From JAJPHI01 sp035541875 (GTDB taxonomy: Bacteria > Desulfobacterota > Binatia > Binatales > Binataceae), in contig DATKML010000009.1 in the NCBI GenBank assembly GCA_035541875.1, forward strand, positions 124,001 to 188,000: a stretch of 64,000 bases of DNA, read 5' to 3'. The translations under genes were made by a program, and so were the position numbers. The first letter of the stretch is position 1; each line of letters opens with the position of its first letter. Below the pieces are notes generated by a model, which was not told the DNA's origin, searched no databases, and saw only the letters and a program-made list of their open reading frames with translations. Positions 18,176 through 27,937 of this stretch are shown here, one piece after another.

Positions 18176-19549
18176 TCAGACCGACTGGATACGGTGGCGC
18201 GCTGCCGGATGTGCTTCCGGCAGATGCGCCCGCCCTGCGCCGTAAAATTTCTCTCGCAAGGTACCCGGACGATACGCTTCCTTGTAGACGCCGCGGCGTT
18301 GCAGCTCCGGGACCACGAGATCGACGAAGTCGCTGAATGTCTCTGGCATCACGACATAGGCGAGATTGAAGCCATCGACGTCGGTGTCCTCGATCCACTT
18401 CTGAAGGCCGTCGGCGATCTGTTGCGGAGATCCAATCAGCTTCGGTGAGGGCCCGCCCAAGCCGCCGTATTGTGCGATCTCACGAATAGTCCACGGCTTG
18501 GCGCGATCGGCGCGCGTGAAGGCCTCTACGATCGAATGCACCGCGTCGTTCTTTTCGAAGCGCATCGGTTCGTCGAGCGCGTACTTGGAGAAGTCGATCC
18601 CGGTCCATCCGGAGAAGAGTGCGAGCGCGGCCTCCGGCTGGATATAGCGCGTATATTCGTCGCGCTTGGCGAGCGCTTCGGCTTCGGTGCGCCCGACGAT
18701 TACGGTCATCGCACTGAAGATCAAAATCTCGCTCGGGTCGCGACCGTTGAGAGCGGCGCGACGCCGAATATCGGCTACCGTCGCTGCAACGCGCTTCCGA
18801 TTACCCGCCGCGAGAAAGACGCATTCGGCATGCTTGCCTGCGAATTCACGTCCTCGCGGTGACGCGCCGGCCTGGTAGAGCAGCGGAGTGCGCTGCGGCG
18901 AGGGCTCGGAGAGATGAATCGCATCGACCTTGTAATATGGCCCTTCGTGTTTAACGCGATGGACCTTCTCGGGCTGGACGAAAATGCCTTGTTCGCGATC
19001 GCGCACGACCGCGTCGTCTTCCCAACTACCTTCCCAAAGCCGATAGACGACCTCCATGTAGTCGTCCGCGATGTCGTAGCGCAGGTCATGACTTTGCTGG
19101 GCGCTCAGTCCACTACCGCGCGCAGCACTATCCAGGTAGCCGGTTACGATATTCCATCCGGCGCGCCCTTTGGTCAGATGATCGAGCGTGGTTATCCGGC
19201 GGGCAAAAGGATAGGGCGGCTCAAACGACAAAGTGCAGGTGACGCCGAAGCCCAAATGGTCAGTGACGGCCGCCATCGCGGGAATCAGCAGCATCGGATC
19301 GTTTACAGGAATCTGCGTGGCTCGTCGCAGGGCCGCGTCGGGAGTCCCGCCGAAGACGTCGTAGACGCCCAGCACATCGGCCAAGAAAAGACCGTCGAAC
19401 TTGCCCCGTTCGAGTAGCTTTGCGAGCTCGATCCAGTGCGAGAGGTCCGTGTAGCGATGGGAACGGTCGCGCGGATGAGTCCACAGGCCGGCGGACAGAT
19501 GACCGGCGCAATTCATCGCAAAGGCATTGAGGCGAATCTCTTTGGCCAT
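18176..19549 (-). CDS. LLM class flavin-dependent monooxygenase (NtaA/SnaA/DszA type)
   Basis: 457-residue luciferase-like monooxygenase of the two-component, FMNH2-dependent NtaA/DszA group. Family features include FDGLFLADVLG, the LSFEPPYPFARRITTLDHLTKGRAGWNIVTG-type core (about 105-135), RYDIADDYMEVVYRLW and LLYQAGASPRGREFA. Such enzymes oxidise chelators, sulfur heterocycles or similar compounds and need a separate flavin reductase, which is not seen nearby. It converges with the kelch gene with only one base between the stop codons. Confidence 0.93.
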   Translation of the reverse strand: MAKEIRLNAFAMNCAGHLSAGLWTHPRDRSHRYTDLSHWIELAKLLERGKFDGLFLADVLGVYDVFGGTPDAALRRATQIPVNDPMLLIPAMAAVTDHLGFGVTCTLSFEPPYPFARRITTLDHLTKGRAGWNIVTGYLDSAARGSGLSAQQSHDLRYDIADDYMEVVYRLWEGSWEDDAVVRDREQGIFVQPEKVHRVKHEGPYYKVDAIHLSEPSPQRTPLLYQAGASPRGREFAGKHAECVFLAAGNRKRVAATVADIRRRAALNGRDPSEILIFSAMTVIVGRTEAEALAKRDEYTRYIQPEAALALFSGWTGIDFSKYALDEPMRFEKNDAVHSIVEAFTRADRAKPWTIREIAQYGGLGGPSPKLIGSPQQIADGLQKWIEDTDVDGFNLAYVVMPETFSDFVDLVVPELQRRGVYKEAYRPGTLREKFYGAGRAHLPEAHPAARHRIQSV

Positions 19550-19735
19550 GGCGAACCCTCGTGGTCGGGGAGTCTAGCAATGCTCTCGATCCGGAATCCA
19601 AGCGAAAATGGCAATTGATTGCCGAACCGCCGATCGCGTATGGGTCGGAGCGATTTCCCTCTGTCGGCCGAGAGGACTATCGTGCCGGAAGGCTGATCAT
19701 CTTGGCCGCAATTGATTCACATCAGGAGAGTTGCC

Positions 19736-20419
19736 GTGAGTACACCGCAAATCGATCTCTACACTGCCTCTACCCCCAATGGCTGGAAGGTCTCGGTTTA
19801 TCTTGAAGAAGTCGGGATGCCCTATAAGGTCCATCGCATCGACCTGAGCAAGGGCGATCAGAAGAAGCCGGCGTTTCTGAAGATTTGTCCGAATGGACGG
19901 ATTCCCGCGATTGTCGATCGGGGTAACGGCGATTTCCCGGTCTTTGAGACGGGCGCGATACTGCTCTACCTGGCGAAGAAAACCGGAAAGCTTCTGCCGC
20001 GCGATGAGAAAGGCGAATCGTGGGTCACGCAGTGGCTGATGTTCCAGATGGCGGGTATCGGCCCGATGATGGGTCAGGCGAACATCTTTTATCGGTACTT
20101 CCCTGAGAAAATCCCCTCAGTAATCCAGCGCTACCATAACGAGTGCCGCCGACTGTTCGAGGTGCTCGACGGACAGCTGAAGGGTCGCGAGTACCTATGC
20201 GACGAATACAGTATCGCGGATATCGCAAACTGGTGCTGGGTTCGTATCTACGAATGGGCCGGGATCAATATCGATGGCTTGGGCAATCTGAAAGCGTGGA
20301 TCGATAGACTTGAAGCGCGGCCCGCATGTCAGCGCGGTATCGCGGTTCCCGAGCCGATCGTACTCAAAGAACCGACGCCCGAGCTAATCAAGATGGCTCA
20401 GGGCCTCGTAACGCGCTGA
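19736..20419 (+). CDS. glutathione S-transferase family protein (Ure2/YfcG-like)
   Basis: 227-residue protein with an N-terminal thioredoxin-like domain (DLYTASTPNGWKVSVYLEE, then CPNGRIPAIVD and the glutathione-binding FETGAILLYLA) and an all-helical C-terminal domain with SIADIANWCWV. The TPNGWK segment is typical of YfcG-type disulfide-bond reductases of the nu/Ure2 group. GTG at 19736 is chosen over TTG 19712 because AGGAGAG (19724-19730) lies five bases before it. The cytosolic enzyme probably reduces or conjugates with glutathione. Confidence 0.92.
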   Translation: MSTPQIDLYTASTPNGWKVSVYLEEVGMPYKVHRIDLSKGDQKKPAFLKICPNGRIPAIVDRGNGDFPVFETGAILLYLAKKTGKLLPRDEKGESWVTQWLMFQMAGIGPMMGQANIFYRYFPEKIPSVIQRYHNECRRLFEVLDGQLKGREYLCDEYSIADIANWCWVRIYEWAGINIDGLGNLKAWIDRLEARPACQRGIAVPEPIVLKEPTPELIKMAQGLVTR

Positions 20420-20454
20420 GCCTGCAACTAATCCGATCGGCGAGGTCAGCCGCG

Positions 20455-21831
20455 TCACGGTAGCAATATCGCGGCGTGGAGGCCTCGCGGCTTCTTGAGG
20501 CTGCCAGTCTTCTTGAAAGCGTTGGTTGTCGGATCGTAAAGCTCCGCCTCGTTCAATTCGGTCGAAGTGCTGTTGGGTTTGCTGGCGCCGATGCCGCCTG
20601 CGATCAGCACATCATGCGCTAAAGGACCGCTTGTGAAGAGTGAGGCTGTGTGAGCAGCGCGAGCCATGCTCATCGCGGCGGGACAGAAATAACCACCGGA
20701 GACTTTTCCGGTCGGATTCACGCAAGTGAAAGTGCGAGCGATCGGGTCATAGATCTCGGCTGACTTTAGAGTTGACCCGAAAAGACTCATCAGGCTTCCC
20801 GTCGTGCTGTTGACCGATGAGGAGAAGTACGCGAAGCCGCCGACGATCAGAACATCGCCGTTATCGAGCACTGTCGCTGATGGAAATGCGCGTAAGTCCT
20901 GCATTTGATTCGGTGCCGTAAACGTCTCGGTACCGGGATCATAAATTTCGATACTATTGGTGGGAGAGAGGCCAATCCCGGTTGAGCTTACGCCCCCGAG
21001 AATCAGCACTTTACCCGCGTCCGGACCCTGATTCAGAAGAACCGCCGCATGAGCGCCGACGCCCTGACCCAGGTTCCCGCTGGTTGGCGTAAACTTATTA
21101 GTAGAATAATCGTACAAATCGGCGGTAGCGGTCGGCGTACCCGTCGTATCCGACGCTCCTCCAACCAGCAGAACCTTGGTGCCGACCAGAGTCGCGGTGT
21201 GGAAAACGCGAGCCGTACTCATTGTGTTTGTGGCTGGCGACGTCGAACCCGTAACCGGATCGAAAACTTCGGCGGTGTTGAGAGGTGTTCCGGTCCCGTC
21301 GAACCCTCCGGCGATCAAAACCTTGCCAGACGTTAGGACGGTCGCGGTTGCGCCGAAGCGAGGTGTGCTCAGCGGCGAGGTGGCTGCGGTGAAGAGTCCC
21401 GTCGTCGGATCGAAAAGCTGCAGGTTGTTTGTCGCCGATCCTTTAACGGTAGTGGTAACGCCCTTGTGGGTGAACTTCGAGCTACCGCCGAAACCGCCGG
21501 CCACCAGGATAGATCCAGACTCCAGGAGCGCAGCGCTAAGGCCGCCGGCCGTCGTGGCCATCGAACCGGTCGGTTGGAACTTTCCGGTGTTGGGGTCAAA
21601 AAATTCGGCGGTCCCGGTCGACTTGTTGCCGGAACTCCATCCACCAACGAGAACCACATCACCCGAGGCGGGAAGAGCGACTTTGGCAGGCACCATGGCG
21701 GCATCTTCTGAGGCGGCACCCGGCGGTAGTGGACGAGGAGGATCACATGCCGCGGCAGCCAATCCGCCCAGGACGATCATCATGGCTCGGCGAATTGCGA
21801 CCCACCGGTATCGACGCTTTGTCGAATGCAT
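20455..21831 (-). CDS. kelch-repeat lipoprotein
   Basis: 458-residue protein with a lipoprotein signal (GLAAAAC, modified Cys near residue 29) and about six kelch-like blades. Each blade has a core such as VLVAGG or VLIAGG followed by TAEVFDP or AEIYDP and a threonine-rich strand. It ends KKPRGLHAAILLP, a motif also seen at the end of the kelch protein at 49909. GGGAGGAG lies before the ATG. Located at the cell envelope; the role is unknown. Confidence 0.88.
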   Translation of the reverse strand: MHSTKRRYRWVAIRRAMMIVLGGLAAAACDPPRPLPPGAASEDAAMVPAKVALPASGDVVLVGGWSSGNKSTGTAEFFDPNTGKFQPTGSMATTAGGLSAALLESGSILVAGGFGGSSKFTHKGVTTTVKGSATNNLQLFDPTTGLFTAATSPLSTPRFGATATVLTSGKVLIAGGFDGTGTPLNTAEVFDPVTGSTSPATNTMSTARVFHTATLVGTKVLLVGGASDTTGTPTATADLYDYSTNKFTPTSGNLGQGVGAHAAVLLNQGPDAGKVLILGGVSSTGIGLSPTNSIEIYDPGTETFTAPNQMQDLRAFPSATVLDNGDVLIVGGFAYFSSSVNSTTGSLMSLFGSTLKSAEIYDPIARTFTCVNPTGKVSGGYFCPAAMSMARAAHTASLFTSGPLAHDVLIAGGIGASKPNSTSTELNEAELYDPTTNAFKKTGSLKKPRGLHAAILLP

Positions 21832-22037
21832 CAGTCTCCTCCCACCACAGAACGTGCGTCCACGAGTAACAATTCCGATCGGTTCCTTCCAGTTCGCTCG
21901 TGCCGCGTGTCGCTCGACCGTCCACAGGACAGGCAGATATCAACAGGGCTGCAGTCCGCCTTGGCCGAGGTTTCGTCCGGCATGATGGGTCTGCTAGATC
22001 GTTCCATCACGTAAATTCCGTCGCATCCAGAGATTCG

Positions 22038-24146
22038 ATGAGCAACTATTTCTGTTCGATAGATACCGGTGGGACCTTTACCGATTGCGCGGTCATCGAC
22101 GAGCACGGTCGAGTCACAATCGCCAAGAGCCCGTCGACGCCTGAGGACTTTTCACGCGGCTTTTTCAATGCTCTTGAGGTCGCGGCCGAGCGGTTGGGCA
22201 CTACCCTGAAAGACCTGCTGACGAATACCTCTCTGCTTTTTCACGGCACCACGGTCGGCACGAATGCGATCATCAATCTGAAGGGTGCCAAGACCGGACT
22301 CATCACGACGCGCGGCCATGCCGATGCGCTCCTGATGATGCGAGCCGTCGGCCGGTCGGCAGGCTTGCCGATAAGCCAACTCTTGCGCATTTCGCGTCAC
22401 ACCAAGCCGCAGCCAATCGTGCCGCGTTCCTTGATTCGCGAAGTTAGCGAGCGGGTTGATTGGAAGGGGTCTGTCGTCCTGCCACTCAACGAAAGCGAGG
22501 CGAACGCGGCGATTACGAGTCTTGTGGCCGAAAAGGTCGAAGCGATAGCGATCTCGTTCCTATGGAGCTTTATCAATCCGGCGCACGAACTTCGGATGAA
22601 AGAGATGGTGCGAGCGCAAGCCCCGGGCGTCTTCGTGACTTCGGCGCACGAACTGATCTCGCGGATGGGCGAGTACGAACGCACCGCCGCCGTTGCGATC
22701 AACTGCTATATCGGGGCGCAAAGCGCCCAGTATATAGGCCGCCTCGAAGATCGTGCGCGGCAGCTCGGTTACAAGTTCCCGCTTCTTATCATGCAATGCT
22801 CGGGCGGCGTGACGCCGGCCTCTGATGCGATCGAACGGCCGCTCTTCACGATCGACTCGGGTCCGGCAGGTGGTGTGATGGGGGCGAAGTTCCTCGCCGA
22901 CACGCTGGGCCATCGCAATGCGATCGCGACCGACGTGGGCGGCACGAGCTTCGATGTCGGCCTGATCCACGACGGCGTTCCACTGACGACCTCCGAGGCA
23001 ACCTACAATCAATACACCTTTTATTCGCCAAGACTGGAGGTTCAATCGATTGGTAGCGGCGGCGGCAGCATCATCTGGATCGATGAGCTGAGCGGCACGC
23101 TGCGGGTTGGGCCGCAATCGGCCGGTGCTGACCCGGGACCGGCCTGTTACGGGCGTGGAGGCACGCGTCCGACCATCACCGATGCAGCAGTGATCGCGGG
23201 TTACCTGAATCCTGATAACTTCCTTGCCGGACGCTTGAAGCTCGACGCGAAGAAGTCCGCCGAGGCCCTTCAGCCAATCGCCGATGCGCTGAAACTCGAA
23301 CTCGTAAAGACCGCCAGCGGCGCGCTACAAATCGGCGAGTTCCAGATGGCCGGCCTGATGCAGCAGATGACGCTGCAGCGGGGTCTCGACCCGCGCGACT
23401 TCGTGGTTTACGCCTACGGCGGCGGTGGCCCGATGCATTGCGTCTCCTATGCACGCGAACTCGGCTGCCGCGAAGTCGTTGTCCCGCTGGGCACGATTGC
23501 CTCGGCGTGGTCAGCGCTGGGTATCCTGGCGTCGGACGTGTTGCATGTGCGTGAGCGTGCGGTCGTGATGCCCGACCCGTATGACGCGGATGCGATTAAC
23601 GCCATCTTCGACGAACTCGAGACGGCGGGACGCGCCCAGTTACGGAAGGAGGGCATCCTCGACGCCGATATTCTCTTCCGGCGTCACGCCGACATGCAGT
23701 TCCGGATGCAGATCCATCGTGTGGAGATGGCCTTGCCGGAGAGCGGTTTCGATGCGACCGCTGCGGCTGACCTGCCAGCGGAGTTTGCAGAAACATACGA
23801 GCGGCTCTATGGACGCGGCTCGTCTTACAAGGAAGCGGGCACCCAGATCGGTGCGTTACGCTCGACCGCTATTGGTCGTATCCGTCGCCCAGCCCTCGGA
23901 CGGAACAAGAATGCGGGTGCCGCGCAGGTGATGCCCACATACCGCGAAGTTTACTGGCGATCGCTTGAGCGTTTCGAGCGGACCCCTATCTACTCGGCGG
24001 CCGCGATTGCGAATCAGGCGGATATCGACGGGCCGGCGATTATCGAACTTCCTGAGACGACCATTATCCTGCCACCGGAATCGGGCGGGCGCCTGGATGA
24101 CTACGGCAACTTCCTCATCTCGATCTACAATCTTGGGGCGATCTGA
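22038..24146 (+). CDS. hydantoinase/oxoprolinase family protein (HyuA / acetone carboxylase beta-like)
   Basis: 702-residue member of the HyuA family. The N-terminal ASKHA-type ATP-binding segment reads SIDTGGTFTDCAVID, then FHGTTVGTNAIINLKG. The central part has IATDVGGTSFDVGLI and GGGSIIWID with AGADPGPACYGRGG. The frame is open from 21900, but the ATG at 22038 gives the standard N-terminus. With the following HyuB it forms either an ATP-dependent hydantoinase/oxoprolinase or a ketone carboxylase. The zinc-ribbon tail on its partner favours the acetone/acetophenone-carboxylase side. Transcribed divergently from the kelch lipoprotein. Confidence 0.92.
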   Translation: MSNYFCSIDTGGTFTDCAVIDEHGRVTIAKSPSTPEDFSRGFFNALEVAAERLGTTLKDLLTNTSLLFHGTTVGTNAIINLKGAKTGLITTRGHADALLMMRAVGRSAGLPISQLLRISRHTKPQPIVPRSLIREVSERVDWKGSVVLPLNESEANAAITSLVAEKVEAIAISFLWSFINPAHELRMKEMVRAQAPGVFVTSAHELISRMGEYERTAAVAINCYIGAQSAQYIGRLEDRARQLGYKFPLLIMQCSGGVTPASDAIERPLFTIDSGPAGGVMGAKFLADTLGHRNAIATDVGGTSFDVGLIHDGVPLTTSEATYNQYTFYSPRLEVQSIGSGGGSIIWIDELSGTLRVGPQSAGADPGPACYGRGGTRPTITDAAVIAGYLNPDNFLAGRLKLDAKKSAEALQPIADALKLELVKTASGALQIGEFQMAGLMQQMTLQRGLDPRDFVVYAYGGGGPMHCVSYARELGCREVVVPLGTIASAWSALGILASDVLHVRERAVVMPDPYDADAINAIFDELETAGRAQLRKEGILDADILFRRHADMQFRMQIHRVEMALPESGFDATAAADLPAEFAETYERLYGRGSSYKEAGTQIGALRSTAIGRIRRPALGRNKNAGAAQVMPTYREVYWRSLERFERTPIYSAAAIANQADIDGPAIIELPETTIILPPESGGRLDDYGNFLISIYNLGAI

Positions 24147-24178
24147 GGCGCTCATCAGCGCGGCAAATAAGGAGCGTT

Positions 24179-26473
24179 ATGACAGCTGCGACAACTCAAT
24201 GGGACGGAAAGATTTATCCCTATATCGCCCCGAAGGAACTGAAGGTTCATAGCAGCCTGCGGCGGCATCAGAAGGCCGACAGCACGATCGACCCGATCAA
24301 CTACGAGGTTCTGCGCTACGCGCTGTGGAATCTCAACGTTGAGCACGGCAACACGATCGTGAAGGTCTCCGGCTCGCCGATCGCAGCCTACAGCCACGAT
24401 TTCAATCCGGCGCTGCTCGACGAGAATGGCGACTTCGTGCTCTTCGGACCCTTCCTGCAGTATCTCTCCTCGGCGGTTGGGTCGGCCGTGAAATGGACGA
24501 TGGAGCATCGGTCGGAGAACCCCGGTATCCACGACGGCGATGTCTTTCTCACTAACGATCCGTGGGTCGGCGCGACCCATCAGTCGGACGTTGCGCTGAT
24601 CGCTCCTGTGTTTTGGGAGGGCGAACTCTTCGGTTGGGTGGCCAACTCGTTGCATCAGTGGGACATGGGCGGTACGTCGCCCGGCGGCTTCAATCCGATT
24701 GCCGAGGATGTCTTCTGGGAATCAGCAGTGATTCCACCGGTGAAGATCGTCGAGCGTGGCACGATGCGCCGCGATATCGAGGAGAGCTATCTCCGTCATT
24801 CGCGGATGCCGAGCCTGGTAGCGCTGGATCTACGTGCCGAGATCGCCGGATGCAACGTCGCACGCGAGCGTCTGATCAGTTTGATCAAACGCTACGGTGC
24901 GTCGACGGTTAAAGCGACAATGCGCAAGATTCAGGACGATTCGGAAAGGGCCTTCGTACGTCGTCTTGAGACGATCCCGGACGGCTCCTGGAGCGCCTCG
25001 ACCTGGCTGGAACTGAAAGCCGCGGGCGACCGCAATCTCTATCGCAACGCGCTGACTCTGACCAAGCGGGGCGACAAGCTGATCTTCAGCAATGCCGGGT
25101 CAGCGCCCCAGGAGGGCGCGCTCAACTGCACCTATATCGCGTGGCGCGGAGCGATCGCTTCGATGATCTCGGTGCAGATGCTCTACGACCAGATGTTCGC
25201 GGTCGAGGGCGCGTATCGCCACATGGAGTTCGAGGCAGAGCCCGGCACGATCACTTGTGCAACTTTTCCCGGCGCGGTTTCTTCGGGACCTGCACTAACG
25301 GTGCTTCAGACGATCTCGCTCGCCAGCCTCGTGATCTCGAAGATGCTCGCGAGTTCCTCTGATCCCGAGTTGCGCGGCGAAGTGATGAGCCTGATGGGAA
25401 CGGCGGCCTTCCCGATCGCGGCGATGTCGGGGATCAATCAGCATAAGAATCCGTACGCTTCATTTTTGTTGGAGCCGCTGGGCGGGGGGATGCCCGCGAC
25501 GTCGTATCGCGACGGGGTCGATACCGGCGGACTGGCCTTCGACATGCAGAGCATGATGCCTAACGCGGAAGAGAACGAGTGGTTCTACCCGATCCTCTAT
25601 TTATGGCGGAAGGAGTTGCCGGATTCCGGAGGCGCGGGGAAGTATCGCGGCGGTAATTCGGGCCAATTCGCGATCGTCGCGCACGACACTGACCGCGTGA
25701 ATATGTACCTCGCATCGGCACACAACGCAGTGCCGGGATTAGGTCAGTTCGGCGGGATGCCCCCGTCGTCCTCGCACTACATCATGTACCACGGCGATGG
25801 CGGGATGGGGCGCGCGGTCCAAACCGGACACATGCCGACCTCCATGGCCGAGCTCAAGGGCACGATGGAGCGGCTGCCGCCGAAGGCCTACGGCATCAAG
25901 CTGGGTGCCGGTGACGTCTTTATCATGGGATGGGCCGGCGCGAGCGGCTACGGCGATCCATTGGAACGCGGCCTCGATTTGATCGCGAAGGACCTGCGCG
26001 ACGGCTCGGCGACGCGCGAATGGGTCGAGAAGACTCACGGGGTAGCCTTCAAGGCCGACGGTAGTATCGACGCCGAAGCGAGCGAGGCGCGGCGGGCCGA
26101 ATTGCGCCGAGGGCGGTTGGCTAATTTGCCGGAGAGAAAGAAGCGGGCAAAGATCGATCTCGCAGCGGCGCGTCAGGTCGCCGAGAGTCTCGTGCTGGCC
26201 AAGGCGAATGCCGAGACGCTGCTCGGATGTCGCCGATGCGGCGAGGCGCTTTGCAAGGCGAACGAGAATTACAAAGAATTCTGTGCGAGCATCGAAGATC
26301 CGGTTACGGCAGCGAATCCTTACACAATCGACCCGAAGACCTTCGTCGATGCGGATTTGGTCTTCCGACGTTACGCCTGTCCCGGATGCGGCGTGCTGCT
26401 GGCGAGCGGTATCGAGATGAAATCCGAGCGGCCGCATTGGGACCTGCGTTTTGACGGCAACGGAGCCTTGTAG
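24179..26473 (+). CDS. HyuB family protein with C-terminal zinc-ribbon domain
   Basis: 764-residue HyuB/oxoprolinase C-terminal-type protein. Its core includes GDVFLTNDPWVGATHQSD and SGGAGKYRGG. Beyond the usual HyuB length it carries about 90 extra residues with CRRCG, CKANENYKEFC and YACPGCGVLL: paired CXXC sites resembling the small zinc subunit of acetophenone/acetone carboxylases. Thus two subunits appear fused. It starts 32 bp after hyuA and is certainly co-transcribed. Likely reaction: ATP-dependent carboxylation of a ketone, or hydrolysis of a cyclic amide. Confidence 0.9.
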   Translation: MTAATTQWDGKIYPYIAPKELKVHSSLRRHQKADSTIDPINYEVLRYALWNLNVEHGNTIVKVSGSPIAAYSHDFNPALLDENGDFVLFGPFLQYLSSAVGSAVKWTMEHRSENPGIHDGDVFLTNDPWVGATHQSDVALIAPVFWEGELFGWVANSLHQWDMGGTSPGGFNPIAEDVFWESAVIPPVKIVERGTMRRDIEESYLRHSRMPSLVALDLRAEIAGCNVARERLISLIKRYGASTVKATMRKIQDDSERAFVRRLETIPDGSWSASTWLELKAAGDRNLYRNALTLTKRGDKLIFSNAGSAPQEGALNCTYIAWRGAIASMISVQMLYDQMFAVEGAYRHMEFEAEPGTITCATFPGAVSSGPALTVLQTISLASLVISKMLASSSDPELRGEVMSLMGTAAFPIAAMSGINQHKNPYASFLLEPLGGGMPATSYRDGVDTGGLAFDMQSMMPNAEENEWFYPILYLWRKELPDSGGAGKYRGGNSGQFAIVAHDTDRVNMYLASAHNAVPGLGQFGGMPPSSSHYIMYHGDGGMGRAVQTGHMPTSMAELKGTMERLPPKAYGIKLGAGDVFIMGWAGASGYGDPLERGLDLIAKDLRDGSATREWVEKTHGVAFKADGSIDAEASEARRAELRRGRLANLPERKKRAKIDLAAARQVAESLVLAKANAETLLGCRRCGEALCKANENYKEFCASIEDPVTAANPYTIDPKTFVDADLVFRRYACPGCGVLLASGIEMKSERPHWDLRFDGNGAL

Positions 26474-26488
26474 AAACGGTCATCTACC

Positions 26489-26518
26489 TTGACTGTCTTT
26501 CTAGGGGGCACTTATAGT
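26489..26518 (+). promoter_or_regulatory. putative sigma-70 promoter upstream of thiC
   Basis: TTGACT (26489-26494) and TATAGT (26513-26518) are separated by 18 bases, close to the -35/-10 consensus, about 100 bp before the thiC start. No THI-box (TPP riboswitch) elements such as CTGAGA were found in the leader. Confidence 0.45.
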
Positions 26519-26620
26519 GGCCATTAGGAGTCGAGAACTTTTTCGTCTGATTACGTGCTCAGAAGAGCCTGTGAATTCAGCCGTTTAGCTGCAAATCGTG
26601 ATGGGATCAGAGGTGTCGCA

Positions 26621-27937
26621 ATGACTCAGATTGAAGCTGCACGTCGGGGCATTATCACCCGACAGATGAACGAAGTTGCCGAGGACGAAGGGCTCAGCCC
26701 CGAGGAAATTCGTGCGCTGGTTGCGTCCGGCGAAGTCGTTATCCCGCACAATGTTCATCACGAATTCCGCGCGATCGGTATCGGCAAGCGGCTCCGTACG
26801 AAGATCAACGCCAATATCGGTGCGTCGAATTTCCATCAGCTGGTCGAGGAAGAGGTCGAGAAGCTTTACACCGCGGTGCGTTTCGGCGCTGACTCGGTGA
26901 TGGATCTTTCCACCGGTACCGATCTCGATCAGATTCGCGTGGAAATTCTCTCGCGATGCCCGGTTATCCTCGGCACCGTGCCCATCTACCAGGTGGCGGC
27001 TGAGCGCTCGATCATGGATCTGGAAGCGAAAAACTTCCTCGAAGTAATTGAGCGACAGGCGAAGCAGGGCGTCGATTACATGACGCTCCATTGCGGCGTC
27101 ACGCGTGAGAGCGTGAGCAAGTTGCGCGGCCATCAGCGTATCGAAGGTATAGTTTCGCGCGGTGGCGCACTGCTCGCCGCATGGATCGAACGCACCGGGA
27201 ATGAGAACCCACTTTATGAGCACTACGACGAGGTCTGCGCGATCCTGCGCGAGCACGATGTGACGATCTCACTCGGCGATGGGCTCCGTCCCGGCGCGAC
27301 CGGCGATGCCACCGACCGCGGTCAGCTCGCTGAATTGCTGATTCTTGGCGAACTCACCGAGCGCGCACGCGCCAATGGCGTGCAGGTGATGATCGAAGGT
27401 CCTGGCCATGTGCCGCTGGATCAGATCGAAGCCAACGTAAAGTTGCAGAAGCGGGTTTGCGCTGGAGCACCGTTCTATGTGCTCGGACCGCTGACCTGCG
27501 ACGTCGCGCCGGGCTATGACCACATCACGGGCGCGATTGGTGGTGCGATCGCCTCGGCGGCCGGTACGGACTTTCTGTGTTATGTGACTCCGGCGGAGCA
27601 TCTGCGTCTGCCCGATCTCGAAGACGTACGCGAAGGCGTAATCGCGACGCGTATCGCGGCGCATTCCGGCGACCTCGTTAAGGGTGTCCGCGCGGCCAAG
27701 GTTTGGAATGACCAGATGTCGCGCTATCGCAAAGCCCTCAATTGGGAGGGGATGTACGCGATGGCGATGGATCCGGACAAGGCGCGCCGTTACAAGGAAG
27801 AGAGCGAGGCGGCCGGTTCGAACGTCTGCACGATGTGCGGATCGCTCTGTTCAATCAACGTCGACAACGCAGCCATCAAGTTCACAAAGCGACGGGCGCT
27901 CCAGGAGCAGGCTGAAGTTCATGCCGCCGCAAGCTGA
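26621..27937 (+). CDS. thiC: phosphomethylpyrimidine synthase ThiC (short form)
   Basis: 438-residue radical-SAM enzyme that converts aminoimidazole ribotide to hydroxymethylpyrimidine phosphate for thiamin. Conserved core segments include NANIGASN, GADSVMDLSTG, THGxTR-like LHCGVTRESV, DVTISLGDGLRPG, MIEGPGHVP and LGPLTCDVAPGYDHI. The 4Fe-4S ligands are CTMCGSLC near the C-terminus, spaced CX2CX3C rather than the textbook CX2CX4C. It lacks the long N-terminal extension of proteobacterial ThiC. Upstream frame residues (from 26555) are rejected in favour of ATG 26621, which has AGAGGT. A BzaF-type benzimidazole synthase is an alternative within the same family. Confidence 0.9.
   Translation: MTQIEAARRGIITRQMNEVAEDEGLSPEEIRALVASGEVVIPHNVHHEFRAIGIGKRLRTKINANIGASNFHQLVEEEVEKLYTAVRFGADSVMDLSTGTDLDQIRVEILSRCPVILGTVPIYQVAAERSIMDLEAKNFLEVIERQAKQGVDYMTLHCGVTRESVSKLRGHQRIEGIVSRGGALLAAWIERTGNENPLYEHYDEVCAILREHDVTISLGDGLRPGATGDATDRGQLAELLILGELTERARANGVQVMIEGPGHVPLDQIEANVKLQKRVCAGAPFYVLGPLTCDVAPGYDHITGAIGGAIASAAGTDFLCYVTPAEHLRLPDLEDVREGVIATRIAAHSGDLVKGVRAAKVWNDQMSRYRKALNWEGMYAMAMDPDKARRYKEESEAAGSNVCTMCGSLCSINVDNAAIKFTKRRALQEQAEVHAAAS

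Noticed and set aside
26474..26620. TPP riboswitch upstream of thiC
   Set aside because: No CTGAGA or ACCTGATCTGG-type elements in the leader.
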